Part shown: one piece after another, positions 56,720 to 64,000 of the stretch
Layout of the letters: every line of letters starts with the position of its first letter
How positions within the stretch are numbered: the first letter of the stretch is position 1
Assembly: GCA_965250245.1 (NCBI GenBank)
Contig: OZ252296.1
Span: 2,418,001-2,482,000, forward strand
Direction of reading: 5' to 3'
DNA from: JABDIP01 sp965250245
GTDB lineage: Bacteria; Pseudomonadota; Alphaproteobacteria; DSM-16000; Inquilinaceae
Length of the DNA: 64,000 nt
Notes under the pieces: model-generated
Databases searched by the model: none
What the model was told of the DNA's origin: nothing
What the model saw: the letters and a program-made list of their open reading frames with translations, nothing else
Translations under genes and position numbers: made by a program

Positions 56720-57496
56720 ATGGAGCCCGAATCCGGGCATGACCTGCCGACCCTGCCTAAGGGCTGGCACCTCCACGATCTCGACGCGGTCGACAGCACC
56801 AACGCGGTGGCGCGCAAGCTCGGCGAGGAGGGTGCCGCCGAGGGGCAGGTGATCTGGGCCCGTGAGCAGCGCCAGGGCCGGGCCCGTCGCGGCCGTGGCT
56901 GGGACTCGCCGCCGGGCAACCTCTACTGCTCGGTGCTGCTGCGGCCGGACTGCCGGCCCGCCGCCGCCGGGCAGATCAGCTTCGTGACGGCGCTGGCCCT
57001 GTCCGACGCGGTGCGGGAGGTTGCGCCGGAGATTGAGGGTCTCCATCTGAAATGGCCCAACGACGTCGTGGTCCAACGCCGCAAGATCGCCGGCATCCTG
57101 CTGGAATCGGCGGTGTCGGCCGAGGGAGATGTCGACTGGGTGGTCATCGGGACCGGCGTCAACCTTGACAGCCACCCCGAAGACGTGGATTACCCCGCGA
57201 CCAATCTGGCGGCGGAGGGCCACCCGTTCGTGCTGCCGGTGACGCTGCTGGAGCATTACGCGGCCCGGCTCGACCATTGGCTGGCGGTCTGGCGGGTGCG
57301 GGGATTCGGCTCCATCCGCGACGCCTGGCGGGAGCAGGCGACCGGGATCGGCGAATTGATCACGGTCCGCTTGGACCGGGAGATCGTCATCGGCCGGTTC
57401 GAGATGCTGGACGAGGACGGCGCCCTGCATGTGGTGCTGGGCGACGGCAGCCGGCGGCGATTCACCACCGGCGATGTGTTTTTCGGAGTGCCGTGA
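56720..57496 (+). CDS. birA: Biotin--[acetyl-CoA-carboxylase] ligase, catalytic-only form
   Basis: BirA attaches biotin to acetyl-CoA carboxylase and other carboxylases. 258 residues; the biotinyl-AMP motif is QGRARRGRGWDSPPGNLYCS, followed by LKWPNDVVVQRRKIAGILLE and a small SH3-like C-terminal domain (GDGSRRRFTTGDVFFGV). The N-terminal HTH domain of E. coli BirA is absent, so it is not a biotin repressor. It overlaps coaX by one base. Confidence 0.94.
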   Translation: MEPESGHDLPTLPKGWHLHDLDAVDSTNAVARKLGEEGAAEGQVIWAREQRQGRARRGRGWDSPPGNLYCSVLLRPDCRPAAAGQISFVTALALSDAVREVAPEIEGLHLKWPNDVVVQRRKIAGILLESAVSAEGDVDWVVIGTGVNLDSHPEDVDYPATNLAAEGHPFVLPVTLLEHYAARLDHWLAVWRVRGFGSIRDAWREQATGIGELITVRLDREIVIGRFEMLDEDGALHVVLGDGSRRRFTTGDVFFGVP

Positions 57497-58269
57497 TGCT
57501 GCTGGCGATCGATGCCGGGAACACCAACGTGGTCTTCGCCGTCTATGACGGCGATGAGCGGCGTGGAATCTGGCGCATCGCCAGCGACCCGCGCCGCACG
57601 GCCGACGAGTACGCGGTCTGGCTGCTGCAGCTCATGTCCATGGCCGGGCTGAAGAAGGAGGACGTCACCGACGCCATCTTCGCCAGCGTGGTTCCGGCGG
57701 CCTCGTTCCATATCGTGCGCCTGTGCACCCATCATTTCGACTGCACTCCGCTGGAGGTGGGCTCGCCGGATGTCGATCTGGGCATTGAGGTGCTGCTGGA
57801 CAATCCGGCCGAGGTCGGCGCCGACCGGCTGGTCAACGCGGTGGCCGCCGCGCAGGCGCACAAGCCGCCGTTGATCGTCATCGACTTCGGCACAGCGACG
57901 ACCTTCGACATCGTCGACGCGGATGGAAACTACAGCGGTGGCATCATCGCCCCGGGCATCAACCTGTCCATGGATGCGCTGCACCGGGCCGCCGCCAAGC
58001 TGCCCAAGGTGGAGGTGGCCAAGCCCGACAGGATTATCGGCAACGGCACCATCCAGGCGATGCAGTCCGGCGTCTTCTATGGCTATGTCGGGCTTATCGA
58101 GGGGCTGGTGAGCCGCACCAAGCAGGAATTCGGAGCACCCATGACCGTGGTCGCCACCGGCGGCCTCGCCAGCCAGTTCGCCGACGCGACCGACGCCATC
58201 CAGGAGATCGATGGCGAGATGACCATGCGCGGCCTGCTGCACATATACAAACGGAACACCCATACATGA
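57496..58269 (+). CDS. coaX: Type III pantothenate kinase
   Basis: CoaX phosphorylates pantothenate, the first step of coenzyme A synthesis. 257 residues; phosphate-1 motif LLAIDAGNTNVVFAVYDGDE, VIDFGTATTFDIVDADGNYS and GGIIAPGINLSMDALH confirm the type III (ASKHA fold) enzyme. It overlaps birA (one base) and rnj (ATGA). Confidence 0.95.
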   Translation: MLLAIDAGNTNVVFAVYDGDERRGIWRIASDPRRTADEYAVWLLQLMSMAGLKKEDVTDAIFASVVPAASFHIVRLCTHHFDCTPLEVGSPDVDLGIEVLLDNPAEVGADRLVNAVAAAQAHKPPLIVIDFGTATTFDIVDADGNYSGGIIAPGINLSMDALHRAAAKLPKVEVAKPDRIIGNGTIQAMQSGVFYGYVGLIEGLVSRTKQEFGAPMTVVATGGLASQFADATDAIQEIDGEMTMRGLLHIYKRNTHT

Positions 58270-59963
58270 CCGATGTGAACGGCGGCGTCCCCGAATTGCG
58301 GGACGACGCTCTGTATTTCCTGCCTCTCGGCGGATCCGACGAGATTGGCATGAACCTCTATCTCTACGGGGTCGACGGCAAGTGGCTGATGGTCGATCTC
58401 GGCATCGCCTTCGGCGACGAGTCGACGCCGGGGATCGACGTCGTCATGCCCGACCCGGCCTTCATCGAGGAGCGCAGCGACGATCTGGTCGGCATCGTGC
58501 TGACCCACGCCCATGAGGACCATTTCGGCGCCGTCCAGTATCTCTGGCCGCGCTTCCGCTGCCCCGTCTACGCCACCCCCTTCGCGGCGGCACTGCTGCG
58601 GCTGAAGCTACAGGAGACCGACTTCGCCGACGAGGTCGAGATCGTCGAGGTGCCGCTCTCCGGCACCATCAATGCCGATCCCTTCGCCGTCGAGCTGGTC
58701 ACCGTCACCCATTCGATCCCCGAGCCGAACGCGCTGGTCATCCGCACCCGCTTCGGCGCGGTGGTGCATTCCGGCGACTGGAAGCTCGACCCGGACCCGC
58801 TGCTCGGCGCCCCCGCCGACGAGGACCGCTTCCGCAAGCTCGGCGAGGAGGGGGTGCTGGCCCTGGTCTGCGACAGCACCAATGTGCTGGAGACCGGTTC
58901 CACCGGGTCCGAGGCCGATGTCCGCGATGCGCTGACCAAGCGCATGGCGGGGGTGGAGGGCCGCATCGCGGTCGCCTGCTTCGCCACCAACGTGGCGCGG
59001 CTGCAGAGCATCGCCGAGGCGGCCCACGCCAATGGCCGGCACTGCGCCCTGGTCGGCCGCTCTCTGTGGCGGGTGCACACCGCGGCGACCGAGACCGGCT
59101 ATCTCAACCCGCCGGAGCCCTTCGTCAGCGAGAGCGATGCCGGCTTCCTGCCCGAGGACAAGGTGGTGCTGATCTGCACCGGCAGCCAGGGCGAGCCGCG
59201 CGCGGCCCTGACCCGCATCGCCCAGGGCGACCACGCCAATATCGTGCTGAGCGCCGGCGACACGGTGATCTTCTCGTCGCGGGAGATCCCCGGCAACGAG
59301 AAGGCGATCAACCGGGTCCGCAACCTGCTGATCGGGCAGGGGGTCGCCATCGTCACGCCGGACGACGCGGAGGAGGGGGCACCGATCCACGTGTCCGGCC
59401 ACCCGGCCCGCGACGATCTGCTGTCCATGTACCAATGGCTGCAGCCGAAGATCGCGATCCCGGTGCATGGCGAGACCCGGCACCTGCTGGCGCATGCCCG
59501 GCTGGCGGAGTCCTGCCAGGTCCCGCAGGCCCTGGTGCCGGAGGACGGTGCCCTGATCCGCCTCGCGCCGGGCCGGGCCGAGGTCGAGGACCATATCGCC
59601 GCCGGCCGGCTGGCGCTGGATGGCGAGCGGCTGATTCCGCTGCAGGACAGCGACACCATCCGCCACCGCCACCGCATGGCCTATAATGGCGCCGCCATGG
59701 CCACAGTACTGGTGAACAAGCACGGCAAGATCGCCGCCGACCCGCAGGTCACGCTGCTGGGGCTGGAGGAGGGCGAGGCGTTGCTCGACTTGCAGGACGA
59801 CCTCTCCGAGGCGGTTCGCGAGGCGGTCAACCGTTTGCCGACCCTGAGCCGCCGCGACGACGAGACCTTGAAGGAGGCGGCCCGCCTGGCGATCCGCCGC
59901 GCCATCAAGGCCCGCCAGGGCAAGAAGCCGATGACCCAGATCCATCTGATGCGGCTGTCGTGA
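58266..59963 (+). CDS. rnj: Ribonuclease J
   Basis: RNase J is a beta-CASP metallo-beta-lactamase ribonuclease with 5'-3' exo- and endonuclease activity in mRNA decay. The 565-residue chain shows the start region FLPLGGSDEIGMNLYLYGVD, metal motif LTHAHEDHFGAVQYLWPRF, HSGDWKLDPDP, CDSTNVLETGSTGSE and late HVSGHPARDDLLSMY plus PVHGETRHLLAHARLA. It starts by ATGA overlap with coaX. Typical of alphaproteobacteria, which often keep both RNase J and RNase E. Confidence 0.95.
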   Translation: MTDVNGGVPELRDDALYFLPLGGSDEIGMNLYLYGVDGKWLMVDLGIAFGDESTPGIDVVMPDPAFIEERSDDLVGIVLTHAHEDHFGAVQYLWPRFRCPVYATPFAAALLRLKLQETDFADEVEIVEVPLSGTINADPFAVELVTVTHSIPEPNALVIRTRFGAVVHSGDWKLDPDPLLGAPADEDRFRKLGEEGVLALVCDSTNVLETGSTGSEADVRDALTKRMAGVEGRIAVACFATNVARLQSIAEAAHANGRHCALVGRSLWRVHTAATETGYLNPPEPFVSESDAGFLPEDKVVLICTGSQGEPRAALTRIAQGDHANIVLSAGDTVIFSSREIPGNEKAINRVRNLLIGQGVAIVTPDDAEEGAPIHVSGHPARDDLLSMYQWLQPKIAIPVHGETRHLLAHARLAESCQVPQALVPEDGALIRLAPGRAEVEDHIAAGRLALDGERLIPLQDSDTIRHRHRMAYNGAAMATVLVNKHGKIAADPQVTLLGLEEGEALLDLQDDLSEAVREAVNRLPTLSRRDDETLKEAARLAIRRAIKARQGKKPMTQIHLMRLS

Positions 59964-60008
59964 GGGGAGGAGCGCGGAGACGAGAGCTGACACCGCGCCC
60001 GTTTCACT

Positions 60009-60115
60009 CCTCGTCCTTCGACAGGCTCAGGATGAGGACTGAAACTTGCCGATGGGGCGGATGACAATTATGGCGCAAAGGGAGGCCCTCATCCTGAGCC
60101 TGTCGAAGGGCGAGG
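60009..60115. repeat. Long inverted repeat of REP type, first copy
   Basis: Two 29-base arms (60009-60037 and 60087-60115) pair with one mismatch around a 49-base spacer. The core CCTTCGACAGGCTCAGGATG recurs widely in alphaproteobacterial intergenic REP-like elements as I know them. It stands between rnj and mce and can act as a transcription barrier. Confidence 0.75.
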
Positions 60116-60155
60116 GCCGGGCCGCCGGGCGCTGATGGATGGAAATAGAGTGCAC

Positions 60156-60560
<405 letters not shown>

Positions 60561-60564
60561 GCCG

Positions 60565-60819
60565 ATGGGCTGGATCAGCTCGCTCTTCGTCTATTTCGTG
60601 GCCTGGTTCATCATGCTGTTCGTGGTGCTGCCCTGGGGCGCGCACCGTCCGGACAACCCCAAGCCGGGCCATGCGGAAAGCGCCCCGGACCAGCCGCGCC
60701 TGGCCCTGAAGTTCACGGTTACCTCGATCCTGGCCGCTCTGGTCTGGCTGGTGATCTTCCTGATCGCCCAATCCGACCTCGTCTCCTTCCGCGACATGGC
60801 CCGGGAGATGCGCGGCTAA
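60565..60819 (+). CDS. DUF1467 small membrane protein
   Basis: 84 residues with two membrane helices (SSLFVYFVAWFIMLFVVLPW and TSILAALVWLVIFLIAQSDL) and the loop GAHRPDNPKPGHAESAPDQP, the DUF1467 signature. It is usually adjacent to mce. Function unknown. Confidence 0.88.
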   Translation: MGWISSLFVYFVAWFIMLFVVLPWGAHRPDNPKPGHAESAPDQPRLALKFTVTSILAALVWLVIFLIAQSDLVSFRDMAREMRG

Positions 60820-60839
60820 CGGAGCCGACGCCCCTCAGC

Positions 60840-60927
60840 CGTCATTGCGAGGAGCCGAAGGCGACGCGGCAATCCACTGTTTGCCGAAAGAGTGGATTGC
60901 TTCGTCGCTACGCTTCTCGCAATGACG
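60840..60927. repeat. Long inverted repeat of REP type, second kind
   Basis: Arms 60840-60878 and 60891-60927 form an imperfect palindrome ending CGTCATTGCGAG and CTCGCAATGACG, with ends AATCCACT/AGTGGATT at the centre. CGTCATTGCGAG-type palindromes are a second, different REP class. It stands where the usual alphaproteobacterial operon (proS, lolC) would continue. Confidence 0.75.
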
Positions 60928-60938
60928 AGGAAGGGTGT

Positions 60939-62021
60939 TCAGACCCCGTAGCGGTCGACCGCCGCCTCGTCCCAGGCGATGCCGAGGCCGGTGCCCTGGG
61001 GGCGCACCATTCCATCCTCCAGCACCACGGGTTCGTCCATGACCGGCCGTGCCTTGTCGAGGAACTCCAGCCAATGGGCGGTCGGCGTCACCGCCAGGAC
61101 ATGGGCGCTGGCCTCCACGAAGATGTGGGAGGAGACCGGCATGCCGGCGGCCTCGGCGAGGCCCATGGCGCCCAGCCATCCAGTCACCCCGCCGATCTTC
61201 ATCAAATCGGGCATGGCATAGTCGCAGGCCCGGGCGGCGAGCGCCTTGGCCATGTCGGCGACGAACCACCAGTTCTCGCCGGTCTGGATCGGCACCGGCG
61301 ACGCCTCCCGGACCGCCGCATGGCCGGCCAGGTCTTCCGCCGGCACCGGCTCCTCGATCCAGTGCGGATCATACGCGGCCAACCGCTCGATCCGCCGGAT
61401 CGCCTCCGGCGCGGTGAGGGACTGGTTGTAATCCAGCATCAGCGCCACATCGGCGCCGATGATGTCCCGCACCGCCGCCACGGTCTCCAGATCCTGCCGC
61501 AGGTCGCCGCCGCCGATCTTGATCTTGATCGCCGTGAAGCCCTGCTCCAGGGAGGTCTCAAGCGCGCCGCGATCGGCGACCGGGTCGACCATGCCATAGC
61601 TGTCATAGGCGGGGATCGGGTCGGTGGTGCCGCCCAGCAGCCGCGCCACGGGCAGGCCGGCTGCCCGTCCCTGCGCGTCCCAGAACGCCATGTCGAGCCC
61701 GGACAGCGCCATGCCGAGCAGCCCCTGGCGCCCGACCAGTCGGAAGCGGGCGGTGAAGTCGGCCATGCGCGCGGCCGGCGCGGCGTCCGCTCCGAGAAGG
61801 ATCGGCGCCAGGTCGCCAATCAGGGCGGTCAGGGCCGCCAGGGTCACCGGCGTGTAGCCGAAGATGTAGGACCGCCCAGTGATGCCTTGCTCGGTCGCCA
61901 CGTCGATCAGCACCAGGGGTGCCGAGAGCAGCGACCCGGAGGCGGTGCGGATCTGCCGGGCCAGGGGCAGGTCGACGGGGCGGGCCGTCACGGATCGGAT
62001 GGTCAGCGGCTCTGCGTTCAT
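60939..62021 (-). CDS. Mandelate racemase / muconate lactonizing enzyme family protein
   Basis: A 360-residue enolase-superfamily protein that abstracts a proton alpha to a carboxylate. Acid/base and metal residues: KxK in FTAIKIKIGGG, Asp in VALMLDYNQSLTAPEAIRRI, Glu in HWIEEPVPAEDL, Glu in TGENWWF, then MPDLMKIGGVTGW and the His in SSHIFVEASAHVL. The KxK and Asp-His pair point to the mandelate-racemase subgroup; the actual substrate (sugar acid or other) is unknown. Divergent from tetR with a shared operator. Confidence 0.88.
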   Translation of the reverse strand: MNAEPLTIRSVTARPVDLPLARQIRTASGSLLSAPLVLIDVATEQGITGRSYIFGYTPVTLAALTALIGDLAPILLGADAAPAARMADFTARFRLVGRQGLLGMALSGLDMAFWDAQGRAAGLPVARLLGGTTDPIPAYDSYGMVDPVADRGALETSLEQGFTAIKIKIGGGDLRQDLETVAAVRDIIGADVALMLDYNQSLTAPEAIRRIERLAAYDPHWIEEPVPAEDLAGHAAVREASPVPIQTGENWWFVADMAKALAARACDYAMPDLMKIGGVTGWLGAMGLAEAAGMPVSSHIFVEASAHVLAVTPTAHWLEFLDKARPVMDEPVVLEDGMVRPQGTGLGIAWDEAAVDRYGV

Positions 62022-62080
62022 GGCGGTCCTTGCGGCGTTCGATTTGCGCGGGACAGGCAGTCACGCATGGCGGACCGAGG

Positions 62081-62106
62081 ATGTACACTCACTCGTCGGT
62101 ATACAT
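62081..62106. promoter_or_regulatory. Dyad operator between the enolase-superfamily gene and tetR
   Basis: ATGTACAC...GTATACAT arms (62081-62088, 62099-62106) form a near-perfect 26-bp dyad, 24 bp before the tetR ATG and 60 bp before the divergent gene. Likely the TetR-family protein's own site. Confidence 0.6.
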
Positions 62107-62129
62107 GGCGTGGACGGCGGGAGAGGTGG

Positions 62130-62732
62130 ATGGCGGACTCCGGAAGCGACACGCGGCGTCGCATCGAAGAGGCCGCCTACGACCTGTTCTATCGCGATGG
62201 CTTTCACCGGGTCGGCGTCGATGCGGTGGCCGCCGCCGCCGGCATCACCAAACGCACCCTCTACTACCATTTCGACAGCAAGGACGCCTTGCTTGCGGCG
62301 GTCCTGGAGGGTCGCACCGGCCTTGCAGTGGATCGCGTCGAACAGTGGCTCGGCCCGCTGGCGGCAGCGCCTAAGGAGATGGTCGAGCGGCTGTTCGAGG
62401 CCTTGGGCGACTGGGCCGCACGGCCGGGCTGGAGCGGCTCCGGCTTCACCCGGCTGACCATGGAGCTCGCCGGCCTGCCCGGGCACCCGGCGCGGCACGT
62501 CGCCAGACGTCACAAGGCCACCATCGAGGCGCTGCTCCAGGACCGGCTCGACGGCCATGGGTTCGACGACGCCCCGGGCCTTGCGCGCCGGCTGATGATC
62601 CTGCTGGAGGGCTGCCAGGCCATGATCCTGATCAGCGGCGATCGGACCTATGCGCGGGAGGCGTCGGCGGTCGCGCGGCAGCTCCTGGAAGAGGCCGCCG
62701 CCGGCAGGACTGCTGCAACTAAAGGTTCCTAA
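62130..62732 (+). CDS. TetR-family transcriptional regulator
   Basis: 200 residues. N-terminal HTH: RIEEAAYDLFYRDGFHRVGV and AAAAGITKRTLYYHFDSKDA, the standard TetR recognition helix. The C-terminal domain has GDWAARPGWSGSGFTRLTME and LLEGCQAMILISGDRTYARE; ligand unknown. ATG 62130 is preceded by GGGAGAGG. Likely represses itself and the divergent mandelate-racemase-like gene. Confidence 0.92.
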   Translation: MADSGSDTRRRIEEAAYDLFYRDGFHRVGVDAVAAAAGITKRTLYYHFDSKDALLAAVLEGRTGLAVDRVEQWLGPLAAAPKEMVERLFEALGDWAARPGWSGSGFTRLTMELAGLPGHPARHVARRHKATIEALLQDRLDGHGFDDAPGLARRLMILLEGCQAMILISGDRTYAREASAVARQLLEEAAAGRTAATKGS

Positions 62733-62911
62733 TCATCGGATGAATACTTCGGATGCCGGCCAGGCAACAAATGGCCGACCGACGACAGTGGCCGCGCCAT
62801 AGAAAACGACTCGGCGGACACTATGGATTATTTTATTGCGATTGCCGGCGCGAGTCGCCGCAAATGAGCATGATTTGTTCAAACCGACGGCCAATTCAGC
62901 AAGAAACCGCA

Positions 62912-62945
62912 TAAAAAATAGGCAAGCTAACGTTTTAGCTTGCCT
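62912..62945 (-). terminator. Intrinsic terminator on the minus strand
   Basis: A perfect 11-bp stem AGGCAAGCTAA/TTAGCTTGCCT with a 4-base loop; on the minus strand ATTTTTTAT follows. It would end transcripts from the BMP side about 240 bases after the stop. Confidence 0.8.
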
Positions 62946-62967
62946 TGCCAGACGGCCTATTATTTAT

Positions 62968-63062
62968 CCTTAACGCCGTTCGAAGGTTTTTCCTTCGATA
63001 TCGCCTGGTGGCGATTCCTCCCTAAACTCGGGCCGCGCCCGTCAACGGCGCGGTCTTTTTTG
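62968..63062 (+). ncRNA. Candidate trans-acting small RNA with anti-Shine-Dalgarno segment
   Basis: Three hairpins are packed in about 95 bases: TCGAAGG/CCTTCGA (62980-62998), ATCGCC/GGCGAT (63000-63015), then single-stranded TCCTCCCTAAAC, then CCGCGCC/GGCGCGG (63033-63053) with TCTTTTTTG. TATTAT at 62958-62963, with TTAGCT 17 bases before, may be the promoter. Layout (hairpins, exposed CCUCCC, terminator) resembles Hfq-type alphaproteobacterial sRNAs such as AbcR. Alternative: only a distant terminator for tetR. Confidence 0.5.
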
Positions 63063-63182
63063 TCGGCAGAACAATCTACAAAATGCTTCTCCGCAAGTCA
63101 TCCGTTTTTCTCGGATGACGGCGGACACGGGACGCCCCGGCCGCAGGCGCGACCGGGGCGAAATGTCTTCAGGGTGACGGGC

Positions 63183-64000
63183 TCAGTTCGGGATCGAGCC
63201 CTGCACGCCCTCGACGTACCAATCCATCGACAGCAGGTCCCCGTCGGACACCACGTCGCCGTCGGGAACGACCAGCTCGCCGGCCTGGTTGTGGATCGGG
63301 CCGGTGAACGGATGCAGGGTGCCGTCCATGATGCCGGTCTTCGCGGTGTCGGCGATCGCCTGCACCTCGGCCGGGATGGAGGCGTTGTACGCGGACATCT
63401 CCAGCATGCCGGTGTTCAGGCCGCCCCAGGTGTCCTCCGAAGACCAGGTCCCGTCGATCACCGCCTGGGCGCGCTGGATGTAATAACTGTCCCAGACATC
63501 GACGATGGCGGTCAGGTGGGCGTTGGGGCCGAAGCGTTCCATGTCGGAGGCCTGTCCGACCGCCAGCACGCCACGCTCCTGCGCCGCCTGGACCGGGGCC
63601 GGGCTGTCGGTGTGCTGCAGGATGATGTCGGCGCCCTGGTCGATCAGCGCCTTGGCGGCGTCGGCCTCGCGGCCCGGGTCGTACCAGGAGTTCACCCACA
63701 CCACGCGCACCTCCGCATCCGGCTTGATGCTGCGCAGGGCCAGGGTGAAGGCGTTGATGCCGCGGATCACCTCGGGGATCGGGTGCGAGCCGATATAGCC
63801 GATCACGCCGGATTCGGTCATGTGGCCGGCGATCAGCCCGGCGATGTAGCGGCCCTCGTAGAACCGCGCCATGTAGGTGCTGACATTCGGCGCCCGCTGA
63901 TAGCCGGTCGCGTGCTCGAAGGCCACATCCGGGAAGCTGCGCGCCACCCGCACCGTCGGGTTCATATAGCCGAACGAGGTGGTGAAGATGAGCTTGTGCC
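63183..64000 (-). CDS. BMP-family ABC transporter substrate-binding protein (5' end outside the window)
   Basis: The visible 272 residues are the C-terminal part of a basic-membrane-lipoprotein/PnrA-type periplasmic binding protein, which brings nucleosides or similar to an ABC transporter. Typical segments: SFGYMNPTVRVARSFPDVAF, MARFYEGRYIAGLIAGHMTE, GVIGYIGSHPIPEVIRGINA and QGADIILQHTDSPAPVQAAQ, also KTGIMDGTLHPFTGPIHNQA. The frame stays open to the window edge, so the start lies outside. The ATP-binding and permease genes are expected beyond 64000. Confidence 0.92.
   Translation of the reverse strand, partial: HKLIFTTSFGYMNPTVRVARSFPDVAFEHATGYQRAPNVSTYMARFYEGRYIAGLIAGHMTESGVIGYIGSHPIPEVIRGINAFTLALRSIKPDAEVRVVWVNSWYDPGREADAAKALIDQGADIILQHTDSPAPVQAAQERGVLAVGQASDMERFGPNAHLTAIVDVWDSYYIQRAQAVIDGTWSSEDTWGGLNTGMLEMSAYNASIPAEVQAIADTAKTGIMDGTLHPFTGPIHNQAGELVVPDGDVVSDGDLLSMDWYVEGVQGSIPN

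Larger units (their letters stand above)
62733..63182. other. 450-bp region between tetR and the BMP gene
   Basis: No protein gene seen. It holds a minus-strand terminator (62912-62945), a candidate plus-strand small RNA (62968-63062) and two more hairpins: GTCATCCG/CGGATGAC (63097-63119) and CGCCCCGG/CCGGGGCG (63133-63160), the last just past the BMP stop. Confidence 0.6.

Noticed and set aside
63097..63119. GTCATCCG/CGGATGAC hairpin as a terminator
   Set aside because: No T-tract follows on either strand; the T-run is inside the loop.

Overview
The window reads as chromosome of a GC-rich alphaproteobacterium, most like a free-living Rhodospirillales-type organism. The main reasons are the block tig-clpP-clpX-lon-hupB, a complete 14-gene nuo operon with separate nuoC and nuoD followed by birA-coaX-rnj-mce-DUF1467, glnB-glnA behind a sigma-54 promoter, and LexA boxes of the alphaproteobacterial GTTC-N7-GTTC type. 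No species is claimed. Coding density is high. There is no prophage, insertion sequence or CRISPR array.

Layout: 1-6.0 kb holds a truncated glpD, divergent from a ydbH-ynbE-ydbL cell-envelope lipid-transport operon, then an SGNH lipoprotein esterase coupled to a membrane coiled-coil protein. 6.3-14.3 kb holds mmsA, a Tat/Sec-exported cupin-like protein, an SLC13 transporter with RCK domains, an isolated lptD and a DEAD-box helicase. 14.5-20.2 kb holds an isochorismatase-family enzyme, a lipoprotein, two exported sensor-domain proteins with no output domain (Cache-like and PilJ-N-like), parE and an acyl-CoA thioesterase. 20.2-20.4 kb holds a 32-residue single-pass membrane peptide behind two perfect LexA boxes, which I rate the most interesting item. 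20.4-30.3 kb holds chrA, a cyclase-FHA protein that has lost its metal-binding aspartates, glnA-glnB, an acetyltransferase, an aminotransferase, a multi-pass membrane protein, a selenium-binding-protein/methanethiol-oxidase gene and a cyclase-family hydrolase.

30.4-41.8 kb carries four tRNA genes (His, Leu, Val, Asp), a small membrane protein with a strong promoter and palindromic operator, bifunctional nnr, the trigger factor/Clp/Lon/HU proteostasis block and a second cyclase-FHA protein with intact catalytic residues. 42.2-56.7 kb is nuoABCDEFGHIJKLMN, encoding respiratory complex I. 56.7-60.8 kb is birA, coaX, rnj, mce and a DUF1467 gene, with one REP-like palindrome inside the block and a second, unrelated one closing it. 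60.9-64.0 kb holds a mandelate-racemase-like gene divergent from a TetR regulator with a shared dyad, a candidate small RNA with its own terminator, and the 3' part of a BMP-family ABC transporter binding-protein gene.

Functional themes: envelope biogenesis (YdbH system, LptD), valine/propionate catabolism (MmsA, Mce), nitrogen control (GlnB/GlnA), protein quality control, NADH-driven respiration and stress signalling (LexA-controlled peptide, nucleotide cyclase-FHA pair).
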